In this document: piece after piece, positions 1-4,950 of the stretch
Layout of the letters: each line of letters begins with the position of its first letter
How positions within the stretch are numbered: position 1 is the first letter of the stretch
Assembly: GCA_946644025.1 (NCBI GenBank)
Contig: CAMPCG010000184.1
Location: forward strand, 1-6,188
Source of the DNA: an uncultured Prevotellaceae bacterium
GTDB lineage: Bacteria; Bacteroidota; Bacteroidia; Bacteroidales; Bacteroidaceae
Reading direction: 5' to 3'
DNA length: 6,188 nt
The notes under the pieces: model-generated
Told to the model about the DNA's origin: nothing
The model's database searches: none
Seen by the model: only the letters and a program-made list of their open reading frames with translations
Program-made: the position numbers and the translations under genes

Positions 1-96
1 CCCCCCGGCCCCTCCCAGGGGAGGGGAGTAGAATGTTCTCCCGCCTCTAAGTCTAACTCCTCCCCTCCCTCACAGGGAGGGGCCGGGGGAAGGGTC
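1..96. repeat. G/C-rich inverted repeat at the window edge
   Basis: Bases 2-16 (CCCCCGGCCCCTCCC) are the exact reverse complement of bases 75-89. Inside these outer arms lie further mirrored G- and C-runs (17-28 against 57-70), so each arm is itself partly palindromic. The central part, about 29-56, is unpaired. The architecture resembles the element at 4324-4413: two self-complementary arms around a short A/T-richer centre. It may be cut by the window start. No coding frame is credible here. A role as transcript end or as a REP-like dispersed element is inference. Confidence 0.6.
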
Positions 97-206
97 TCTC
101 GGGGGCCTTGGAGGCAAGCTGGCCCGGCTTTATTTTTCGTTTCAAAGCTGCAAAAGTAAGAAAAATTCTTCATTTAGCCGCACACTGGCAGCCCGATGAA
201 GAAATT

Positions 207-239
207 TTTGCTGATTTTGATACAATTTTGCTAATTTTG
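207..239 (+). promoter_or_regulatory. possible Bacteroidetes-type promoter
   Basis: TTTG at 207-210 is followed after 21 bases by TAATTTTG at 232-239, which fits the Bacteroidetes -33/-7 pattern (TTTG, TAnnTTTG). The surrounding sequence repeats ATTTTG-like words about every 10 bases, so the match could be chance in a T-rich run. No clear gene follows. If real, it would drive a non-coding transcript. Confidence 0.2.
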
Positions 240-334
240 CAACTTAAAGCCCGCCCTGAGCTTTGGTTCAGCAGGGTGGAAGTCCTCCTGCTCACAAGGA
301 AAGCCCCACCCCCTCCCCTCCGTGAGACTACCCT

Positions 335-380
335 TTATACCCATCTTGGTAACGGTTGCAAGATGCCAAGATGTCTATAA
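335..380. repeat. imperfect dyad with 15-base arms
   Basis: The arms TTATACCCATCTTGG (335-349) and CCAAGATGTCTATAA (366-380) are reverse complements apart from two adjacent positions, leaving a 16-base loop. The 8-base inner part (CATCTTGG / CCAAGATG) is exact. There is no T-run after it, so it is not a canonical terminator. It could be an operator or an RNA hairpin. Confidence 0.45.
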
Positions 381-508
381 TAGTCCACTGACGGCACAAG
401 CGCGGACGAAAAATCTTTACAACAGCCCCGCCGTATGTCGAAAATTCTGAGCGAAGTCGGCTGGGGATTCAAATACGCGAGTTTTGAGGCAGGTTAAAGG
501 CCCCTTGG

Positions 509-585
509 AGACCGGACGGCTCTCTCTCATAGACCGGACGGCTTTCTCTCCTAGTCCGGACGGCTTTCTCTCATAGAGAGAGCCG
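509..585. repeat. three 22-base direct repeats ending in a hairpin
   Basis: Three head-to-tail copies of a 22-base unit lie at 509-530, 531-552 and 553-574. Each contains CCGGACGGCT followed by a pyrimidine run. They differ at only a few positions. The sequence after the third copy, AGAGAGAGCCG (575-585), is the reverse complement of the unit's CGGCT-plus-pyrimidine part. It can therefore fold with 561-571 into an 11-base-pair stem with one mismatch and a 3-base loop. There are no unique spacers between copies, so it is not a CRISPR array. Confidence 0.65.
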
Positions 586-768
586 GGCAAACTATAGGCA
601 AAATGGGTCCCGATTTTGCTTGTCAATAAATCGGATAGTGTTGATATATAGTATGTTAAGGAAATGTGGGCTATGAATATGCAGTCGCCTTGAGGGATGA
701 ACAATCATCACGAAAAGTCCGTTCTGGAGGTAAAGGAACGTTAAATTGCTGTTTCTTCGTGTTAATTT

Positions 769-794
769 CTGCACAAATCGGCCGGTTTGTGCAG
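769..794. repeat. 26-base near-perfect palindrome
   Basis: CTGCACAAA (769-777) and TTTGTGCAG (786-794) are exact reverse complements around TCGGCCGG, whose core CGGCCG is also palindromic. Only one pair in the 26 bases is mismatched, and it would be a U-G wobble in RNA. A third related word, CTGCAC, follows near 812-817, and GCAnGAAAATG occurs twice just downstream. With virtually no loop, the site looks more like a protein-binding DNA palindrome than an RNA hairpin. Its function is unknown. Confidence 0.5.
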
Positions 795-1008
795 GAAAAT
801 GTGGGCGAAAAACTGCACGAAAATGCCGATGTGTGCATGTTTTTACGCTGGTTTGAGATTTTTCCCGGTGCGATTTTTTGTCAGTTTTCTTTACATGTAA
901 GTAATCGCTCAGTATTAATCACACAGATTGTTTATGAATAATTCGTGGTCATTCTTGTTTCCTTAATCCATAATAGGGTTCTGCGAGAATGAGTGTGGAT
1001 GTGTTATT

Positions 1009-1112
1009 CTAAGGAGTCTGGGAGTTTAGGAGTGGCACTTCGTGCCAATGGCCGTGAGCCGATGAATGGCCATTGTCACGAAGTGCCACTCCTAAACTCC
1101 TATACTCCTTAG
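1009..1112. repeat. large hairpin, 45-base arms and 14-base loop
   Basis: Arm 1009-1053 matches the reverse complement of 1068-1112 at 42 of 45 positions. The loop (1054-1067) is 14 bases. Each arm also contains the smaller palindrome TGGCACTTCGTGCCA or its near copy. The right arm ends 53 bases downstream of the minus-strand DUF3667 stop codon. Transcripts from that gene would run into the structure, so it could protect or end the mRNA. No U-run follows on either strand, so classic intrinsic termination is not supported. A small miniature transposable element is an alternative, but I see no terminal target duplication. Confidence 0.75.
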
Positions 1113-1165
1113 ACAATAATAATAGCAGGTACCCAGGGCGGGCCTCTGGGGGGCTGTTGTGTTGC

Positions 1166-2113
1166 TTATCTTGCCTGTATGTGGGCGATGGCTGCGAGGG
1201 CCGCTGCCGCCATGAGGATTATGATGATAAATGCGACCACGGCGGCCAGTATCAGCGACAGGAAACTGCGGGTGTAGCTGTAGCCCGTGAGCTGCTTCAG
1301 CGGAATGGTCTGCAGCAACATAAATGCCAGTTCTATCGCGGGGTCTATGCAGAAGAAGGATATGACACTTGTGATTATCGTTAGCATGTTCATCATGTAG
1401 ACCGTTGCCACGAGAAACTCGGAATAGCGCATGTCGGGGATGTTCGGGCAGTGTCTTACCATGAGGTATAGTATCAGTGAGAAGGGTATGGTGAGGAGCA
1501 ATTCGAAGATGACGCGGTTTTTGTATGCCCATTCGTGGGCGACTATTGCCGCCTTGTCGATGTCCATTTTCTGGTCCCCGTCAACCTCCCCCTGAGGGGA
1601 AGGCTTTTGCGGTGATGTCGTCGATTCCGTCTGCTCGGCGCCTCCCTCGGTCGCGGCCTGGGAGAGTGCAGCTCCGTGGGTCTCCTCGTATTCTTCCCGT
1701 TGCTCCTCTATAGAGGCTTCAAAGCGGTTTATACCCTTGATGTTCAGCCCGGTATTGATGAGCAGCGAGAGGGCGCCGATAAGGAAGAACATCTTGAAGG
1801 GCGGGAAATAGGCCATCTGCATACCGCTGAGGTAGTCGCGTATCATGTAGCCGGGGCGCAGGAAGAGGTCGCGCAGGGTGCGGAACATTCCGCGGTTGCC
1901 CAGCCCCCAGACGTCGAGGTAGAGCAGGAAGGCGTTCTTCATGGAGTAGCGCCCTATCTTGGACGACTGCCCGCACTGGGGGCAGAAATTGCCTACATAC
2001 TGGCGGCCGCAGGTGGGGCAGACGTGCTCCTCGTCGGTCATGGGCTTCACGTGGTGGGGAATCTTCTGCCAGGCGCAGAATTTGCGGTATCGCTCTTTCA
2101 GGTCTTCAAACAT
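1166..2113 (-). CDS. DUF3667-type zinc-ribbon membrane protein
   Basis: This 315-residue protein has an N-terminal zinc ribbon (C32-x2-C35, C44-x2-C47, with CPTCG and CPQCG knuckles). A conserved-looking stretch follows (about 68-105, including a TLRDLFLRPG motif), then hydrophobic segments at roughly 103-123, 201-219, 233-255, a short one near 258-272, and a long one at 284-311. The order of ribbon, TLRDLxxRPG motif and C-terminal membrane segments is that of DUF3667 proteins, a Bacteroidetes family of unknown biochemical role; it is probably in the inner membrane. The loop at about 131-187 is acidic and low in complexity. It contains a peptide (171-178) encoded by a palindrome like the intergenic repeats. 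The start at 2113 follows a TACCTTTG box by only a few bases, so the mRNA is probably leaderless or nearly so. The family assignment is from motif recognition; the function is unknown. Confidence 0.85.
   Translation of the reverse strand: MFEDLKERYRKFCAWQKIPHHVKPMTDEEHVCPTCGRQYVGNFCPQCGQSSKIGRYSMKNAFLLYLDVWGLGNRGMFRTLRDLFLRPGYMIRDYLSGMQMAYFPPFKMFFLIGALSLLINTGLNIKGINRFEASIEEQREEYEETHGAALSQAATEGGAEQTESTTSPQKPSPQGEVDGDQKMDIDKAAIVAHEWAYKNRVIFELLLTIPFSLILYLMVRHCPNIPDMRYSEFLVATVYMMNMLTIITSVISFFCIDPAIELAFMLLQTIPLKQLTGYSYTRSFLSLILAAVVAFIIIILMAAAALAAIAHIQAR
1585..1603. repeat. repeat-like palindrome inside the DUF3667 gene
   Basis: CCTCCCC, TGA, GGGGAAGG form a small palindrome with one bulged base inside the coding region. 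On the minus strand it encodes Pro-Ser-Pro-Gln-Gly-Glu within the variable acidic loop, keeping the frame. Its C/G-run palindrome resembles the arms of the element at 1-96. It may be an insertion tolerated because the loop is unconstrained. Confidence 0.4.
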
Positions 2114-2117
2114 GGTG

Positions 2118-2148
2118 CAAAGGTAGGCTTTTTTCTCCGTTGCCGCAA
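2118..2148 (-). promoter_or_regulatory. promoter of the DUF3667 gene
   Basis: On the minus strand TACCTTTG (2125 to 2118) matches the Bacteroidetes -7 consensus TAnnTTTG. A TTG (2148 to 2146) lies 20 bases upstream as a partial -33 box. The -7 box ends 4 bases before the ATG at 2113, so transcription would begin at or next to the start codon. Confidence 0.65.
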
Positions 2149-2198
2149 GGATTACGGTCTCAATTTATGGCTCGTGCCCCCAAAAAACGTGCGGATTG

Positions 2199-2230
2199 TT
2201 TGCTCGTTTCATTAATTATTGTTACCTTTG
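2199..2230 (+). promoter_or_regulatory. promoter of the toxin-antitoxin block
   Basis: TTTG (2199-2202), a 20-base spacer and TACCTTTG (2223-2230) fit the Bacteroidetes vegetative promoter well. Initiation is expected around 2236-2239. That falls on the upstream in-frame ATG at 2238, which argues for the ATG at 2262 as the antitoxin start. This promoter diverges from that of the DUF3667 gene. Confidence 0.75.
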
Positions 2231-2255
2231 CCGCTGAATGTTTAACAATCAATTA
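2213..2255. promoter_or_regulatory. candidate autoregulatory operator dyad
   Basis: TAATTATTGTTA (2213-2224) is mirrored by TAACAATCAATTA (2243-2255), with a single extra base in the right arm and an 18-base centre. The left arm overlaps the first two bases of the -7 box and the right arm covers the expected 5' leader. Bound protein would therefore block initiation. Ribbon-helix-helix antitoxins commonly repress their own operon through such sites; that this one does is inference. Confidence 0.5.
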
Positions 2256-2261
2256 CCAACT

Positions 2262-2522
2262 ATGGAATCAACAGCTATCCGCCGCCGTCCCGCCTCCTTC
2301 CGCCTGCGCACCGACCTGCTGGAGGGGCTGAAACGCAAGGCCGCCCAGGAACATTGCACCCTGAACAGCTACGTGGAGAACGTGCTGCTCGACATTGTCT
2401 ACGACGAGCCTAACGAGACGACCAAGGCCGCCATCATGGAGGCAATGTCAGGGAGAAACCCCAATAAGGTTTACACAGACGTTGACGCGATGTTTAATGA
2501 TATACTGAACGAAGAGGGATGA
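2262..2522 (+). CDS. ribbon-helix-helix antitoxin, partner of YafQ-type toxin
   Basis: This 86-residue protein begins with a basic strand-like segment (RRRPASFRLR, about 7-16), followed by two helices (about 17-30 and 34-46). That is the ribbon-helix-helix DNA-binding fold of the MetJ/Arc class. The C-terminal half, starting about residue 49 (EPNETTKAAIMEA), resembles RelB/DinJ-type antitoxin tails that wrap the toxin. It probably neutralises the downstream RNase and represses the operon through the dyad at 2213-2255. I chose the ATG at 2262 over the in-frame ATG at 2238 because the latter coincides with the predicted transcription start. Its stop overlaps the toxin start by ATGA, so translation is probably coupled. 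The fold assignment is confident; the exact antitoxin subfamily is not. Confidence 0.8.
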   Translation: MESTAIRRRPASFRLRTDLLEGLKRKAAQEHCTLNSYVENVLLDIVYDEPNETTKAAIMEAMSGRNPNKVYTDVDAMFNDILNEEG

Positions 2523-2794
2523 GAGAATTACAACCTACAACCCAGTATAGGAAAGACTTAAAGCGGTACAAATACAAGCCTAAGAAACTGGAAACTCTCA
2601 GGACTGTCCTTAATTTCCTCAAGGATGGGCAGCCTATCCCTCCTGAATATTCCCCCCATAAGCTCCAGGGGCAGTATAAAGGCTGCCTTGAGTGCCACGT
2701 CGACGACGACTTCCTGCTCGTCTGGTTGGACGAGGTGAACAATGTCATAGAGCTGGTGCGCCTGGGGACACACTCCGAGCTGTTCGGCAAATAG
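2519..2794 (+). CDS. yafQ: YafQ-family mRNA endonuclease toxin
   Basis: This 91-residue protein matches YafQ (RelE/ParE superfamily) in length and in its C-terminal half. YafQ toxins cut mRNA in the ribosome and stop translation. The residues known to matter in E. coli YafQ have counterparts here: H47 in the HKLQG motif, H60 and D64 in HVDDD, H85 in LGTHSELFG and F89. The active site therefore appears complete. The basic N-terminal helices (about 8-35, rich in Lys/Arg) suit rRNA contact. The gene overlaps the antitoxin by four bases. It is followed after 24 bases by a second antitoxin gene without its own visible promoter. Codon use is less G/C-biased than in the flanking metabolic genes. Confidence 0.9.
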   Translation: MRELQPTTQYRKDLKRYKYKPKKLETLRTVLNFLKDGQPIPPEYSPHKLQGQYKGCLECHVDDDFLLVWLDEVNNVIELVRLGTHSELFGK

Positions 2795-2818
2795 AAACTT
2801 GAATAAACGAAATTTATT

Positions 2819-3088
2819 ATGGCAACAATCACTTTAAGTCCGGCATCGTACTCACTGGCTCAGAACTATGCCAAAGCAGATGGATTGAGTGTGGAGGATT
2901 GGATGACCAAGCTTATCCTGCACTTCAAACCTGCTAAAAGGAAAAAATACAAAATGAAGAAGATAGAAGAGCTGAGCCCAGAACTTCAAGCGTTGATAGG
3001 CTTTGCAAAACCTGCGATAGCCACCGACGATGACATTAATGGCGATAAGGCAAGAACTGAGTACCTAACTGCGAAATATGATTTATGA
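2819..3088 (+). CDS. small antitoxin, partner of PIN toxin
   Basis: This 89-residue protein has a first half (about 1-35) with a short strand (TITLSPASYSLA) and a helix containing LSVEDWMTKLI, like other small DNA-binding antitoxins. A lysine-rich linker follows (about 38-48). The tail has LSPELQALIGFAK (about 52-64) and an acidic end carrying DDDINGDKARTEYLTAKYDL. Such tails are common in Bacteroidetes antitoxins paired with PIN RNases and probably bind the toxin. I call it by position and layout: it is just upstream of, and overlaps by ATGA with, a PIN-domain gene. The sequence is visibly A/T-richer than the genes at 3580 onward. No TAnnTTTG box is seen in the 24-base gap before it, so it is probably cotranscribed with the YafQ module. 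Confidence 0.7.
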   Translation: MATITLSPASYSLAQNYAKADGLSVEDWMTKLILHFKPAKRKKYKMKKIEELSPELQALIGFAKPAIATDDDINGDKARTEYLTAKYDL

Positions 3089-3507
3089 TTAGGGTGTTTC
3101 TTGATACCAATATTCTTTTAGACATCATTGAGGGAAGGCAGAAATTCTTACAAGCTGCTTCCAATGTCTTCGACTTAGGGGTCAGGGGGCAGATACAGAT
3201 GTTTGCCACTCCGCTGACATTTGCGAATTGTGTATATACCGCACGAAAAAACGTCGGCTATGAACATGCAGTGAACGGTTTGAAATGCTTGAAAAGTTAT
3301 GTCAAGACTGCTACAATGGATGATACCCAAGTAAACGATGCCCTGAGTTCTGGTATGCCAGATTTTGAAGACATGCTCCAATACGAAGCTGCCGTGGCTG
3401 CTAAATGCGATGCCATCGTAACAAGAGACAAGAAGCGACATTTCCCCAGTGACGGATTACCTGTTTTAACGCCAGAATCGTTCTTAAACAACTTCTTCGG
3501 TGAGTGA
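3085..3507 (+). CDS. PIN-domain ribonuclease toxin
   Basis: This 140-residue protein has the length and motifs of a PIN-domain (PIN_3-like, VapC-class) toxin. The first motif is FLDTNILLDII with D7. The third is PDFEDMLQYEAA with D93, E95 and D96. The fourth is CDAIVTRDKKRHF with D115. These acidic residues bind the metal that cuts RNA. The helix that carries a catalytic Glu in classical VapC reads TPLTFANCVYTARKN (about 42-56) and has no acidic residue, as I recall for related Bacteroidetes PIN proteins. The start overlaps the antitoxin stop by ATGA. TTA and AGA codons are more frequent than in the next gene, which suggests separate ancestry. The RNA target cannot be predicted. Confidence 0.85.
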   Translation: MIRVFLDTNILLDIIEGRQKFLQAASNVFDLGVRGQIQMFATPLTFANCVYTARKNVGYEHAVNGLKCLKSYVKTATMDDTQVNDALSSGMPDFEDMLQYEAAVAAKCDAIVTRDKKRHFPSDGLPVLTPESFLNNFFGE

Positions 3508-3579
3508 CAATTTTCGAAGCCGCTTGGGCAACGTACACGAAAGTGATGAGTAATAAGTGAAAGTGATAAACGATAACCG

Positions 3580-4305
3580 ATGGATGCAAAGCGAATCTTG
3601 GAATTCCTGCGTCAGGTGACGCAGAACAACAACCGCCCTTGGTTTCTGGAGCATAAGGGTGAGTATGAGGCCGTGAGGGCCGACTTCGAGCGGGGCGTGG
3701 GCCAGGCGCTGGAGCGCATCGTGACGTTCGACGCGTCGGTGGCCCACCTTGCGGTGAAGGACTGCACCTACCGCTTCTACCGCGACACGCGCTTCTCGGC
3801 CGACAAGTCGCCCTACAAGAACCACCTGGGAGCCTACATCTGCGCCCGGGGCAAGAAGTCGCTGCACGGAGGATACTACATACACCTGGAGCCGGGACAC
3901 TGCATGGTGGCCTGCGGCAACTACTGGCTGCCCACCAACATACTCACCTCGTGTCGCAACGAGATTATGGGCAACACCGAGCAGTGGCTCAAGTGCGTCG
4001 AGAGCCCGGAGTTCCAGAAGTACTACGGCAACACGGTCGCCAGCAACTTCCCTACACCCGCCGACGTATCGAGCTGGGACCAGCCCCAGGAATTCGGGCT
4101 GGAGAAGCTGAAGACCTGCCCCTCGGGCTTCCCCCGCGACTGGGAGCACGTGGAGTACCTGCGACTGAAAGACTACTGCTGCTGGCACCAGGTGGGCGAC
4201 GACTTCTACGACGGCGACCATTGGCTGGACGAGGCCGAGCGTATGTTTCGCGCCGCCAAGCCCATGATGGACTTCGTGAACGACGTCATCGACGACTACG
4301 AATAG
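3580..4305 (+). CDS. DUF2461 family protein
   Basis: This 241-residue protein is recognised as DUF2461 (TIGR02453) by its N-terminal LRQVTQNNNRPWFLEHKGEY (about 10-29), the central YRFYRDTRFSADKSPYKNHL (64-83) and GGYYIHLEPG (97-106). The length is in the usual range and no frame break is seen. The biochemical role of the family is unknown. There is no signal peptide or membrane segment, so it is probably cytoplasmic. G/C-rich codons (CTG, CGC, GAC) dominate, in contrast to the PIN toxin 72 bases upstream. That gap has short AGTGA-type words (GAAAGTGAT at 3539-3547 and 3559-3567) but no clear -7 box. The strong antisense open frame over this gene is a by-product of its G/C-rich codons. Confidence 0.9.
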   Translation: MDAKRILEFLRQVTQNNNRPWFLEHKGEYEAVRADFERGVGQALERIVTFDASVAHLAVKDCTYRFYRDTRFSADKSPYKNHLGAYICARGKKSLHGGYYIHLEPGHCMVACGNYWLPTNILTSCRNEIMGNTEQWLKCVESPEFQKYYGNTVASNFPTPADVSSWDQPQEFGLEKLKTCPSGFPRDWEHVEYLRLKDYCCWHQVGDDFYDGDHWLDEAERMFRAAKPMMDFVNDVIDDYE

Positions 4306-4323
4306 GTAAATATAGCCCCTGAG

Positions 4324-4413
4324 GCCCCCCCCTTCGTCCCCCGAGGGGGACACGATAGATTCTCCCTTGAACGGCGAAACTATAGTAGCCCCCTCGGGGG
4401 CCGAAGGGGGGGC
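4324..4413. repeat. long G/C-rich hairpin between two genes
   Basis: Left arm 4324-4349 (a C-run, TTCGT, CCCCC, GAGGGGG) and right arm 4389-4413 (CCCCC, TCGGGGG, CCGAA, a G-run) are reverse complements but for one extra C and one substitution. The pairing continues inward imperfectly (GATAGATTC against GAAACTATA), so almost the whole 90 bases can fold, with a loop near 4364-4372. Each arm is also palindromic. The element starts 18 bases after the DUF2461 stop and ends 10 bases before the next ATG. It resembles dispersed repeats I associate with Prevotella and Bacteroides intergenic regions. It may separate the two transcripts or restrict ribosome access. Confidence 0.8.
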
Positions 4414-4423
4414 ATTTAAGATT

Positions 4424-4906
4424 ATGGAAAAAGAAGAGAAATACCGACTGCTCGTGGAGCAGGTGAAGAGCCTCGTAGAGGGCGAGACGGACAGCATCGC
4501 CGTCATGGCCAACGTGTGTGCCGCCATTCATGAGACGATGGGCTTCTTCTGGACAGGATTCTATCGCGTGGTGGACGGCGAGTTGCGGCTCGGCCCCTTC
4601 CAGGGCCCCGTGGCGTGTATGCACATCGCGTTCGGACGCGGCGTGTGCGGCACGGCGTGGCAGAGACGGCAGACCATCGTCGTGCCCGACGTGGAGCAGT
4701 TCCCGGGACACATCGCGTGCAGCAGCCTTTCGCGCTCGGAAATCGTGGTGCCCGTCTTTGCAGACGATGGAGGAGAGGTCGTAGCCGTACTCGACATCGA
4801 CAGCCGCGAGCTGAACACCTTCGACGAGATAGACCGTCAGTACCTGGAGCAAATCTGCCAAATAGCCCCCCTAAAGGGGAGTGAAAGGGGAGTGAAAGGG
4901 GAGTGA
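4424..4906 (+). CDS. msrC: free methionine-(R)-sulfoxide reductase (GAF fold)
   Basis: This 160-residue cytoplasmic GAF-fold enzyme should reduce free L-methionine-(R)-sulfoxide to methionine using thioredoxin. The three family cysteines are present as C65, C75 (GRGVCGTA) and C99 (FPGHIACSS). Their spacings of 10 and 24 equal those of C84, C94 and C118 in the E. coli enzyme. FFWTGFYRV (about 41-49), SEIVVP (105-110) and AVLDIDS (121-127) complete the signature. The ATG at 4424 gives the family's usual N-terminus; the in-frame ATG at 4367 would add 19 residues read from the preceding hairpin and is unlikely. The last 13 or so residues (from about 148) and the TGA come from an 11-base repeat array, so the original C-terminus has probably been replaced. 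The core domain is intact. Confidence 0.92.
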   Translation: MEKEEKYRLLVEQVKSLVEGETDSIAVMANVCAAIHETMGFFWTGFYRVVDGELRLGPFQGPVACMHIAFGRGVCGTAWQRRQTIVVPDVEQFPGHIACSSLSRSEIVVPVFADDGGEVVAVLDIDSRELNTFDEIDRQYLEQICQIAPLKGSERGVKGE

Positions 4907-4912
4907 AAGGGA
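4873..4912 (+). repeat. 11-base tandem array, left (G-rich) arm
   Basis: Three exact copies of AAAGGGGAGTG (4873-4883, 4884-4894, 4895-4905) are followed by a partial copy. The array overlaps the end of the reductase gene and provides its TGA. The four G-runs separated by 7 bases could form a G-quadruplex on the plus strand. It is the inverted partner of the array at 4951-5030. Confidence 0.85.
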
Positions 4913-4950
4913 CAATAGTTCTACAATATAATAAGCTGTGAAGTAACGTC

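Larger units (their letters stand above)
97..1008. other. long intergenic region without a supported gene
   Basis: More than 900 bases carry no gene I can support. The open frames here are short (60-95 codons), overlap one another on both strands, and give translations without a recognisable domain. The stretch is more A/T-rich than the flanking repeats. It has blocks of T-rich sequence near 201-240, a dyad at 335-380, a 22-base direct repeat cluster at 509-585 and a palindrome at 769-794. I see no tRNA or rRNA. A small RNA or decayed gene remnants cannot be excluded by eye. Confidence 0.6.

Noticed and set aside
108..380. 90-codon plus-strand open frame
   Set aside because: It reads through T-rich runs, a C-run and the dyad at 335-380. 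The protein has no recognisable fold.
509..574. CRISPR-like repeats
   Set aside because: The copies abut with no unique spacers, only three are present, and no cas gene is nearby.
417..774. Two overlapping minus-strand open frames
   Set aside because: The first runs through the 22-base repeat cluster. Both lack domain signatures, start context and a promoter.
666..941. 91-codon plus-strand open frame with an AAGGA-like sequence upstream
   Set aside because: It crosses the palindrome at 769-794 and repeated words. Its translation shows no domain, and minus-strand frames overlap its first part. It looks like a chance frame in intergenic sequence.
1009..1112. Classical intrinsic terminator for the DUF3667 gene
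   Set aside because: The stem is far longer than usual and no T-run follows it in the gene's direction of transcription.
2238..2261. Upstream in-frame ATG as the antitoxin start
   Set aside because: It coincides with the predicted transcription start, and the residues it adds do not belong to the ribbon-helix-helix core. A leaderless start remains possible but less likely.
4367..4423. N-terminal extension of the sulfoxide reductase from an upstream ATG
   Set aside because: The added codons are read from the hairpin's right side, and the family N-terminus fits the ATG at 4424.
3484..4527. 347-codon minus-strand open frame
   Set aside because: It is antisense to the well-supported DUF2461 gene, crosses the hairpin at 4324-4413, and arises from G/C-rich codon structure on the other strand.
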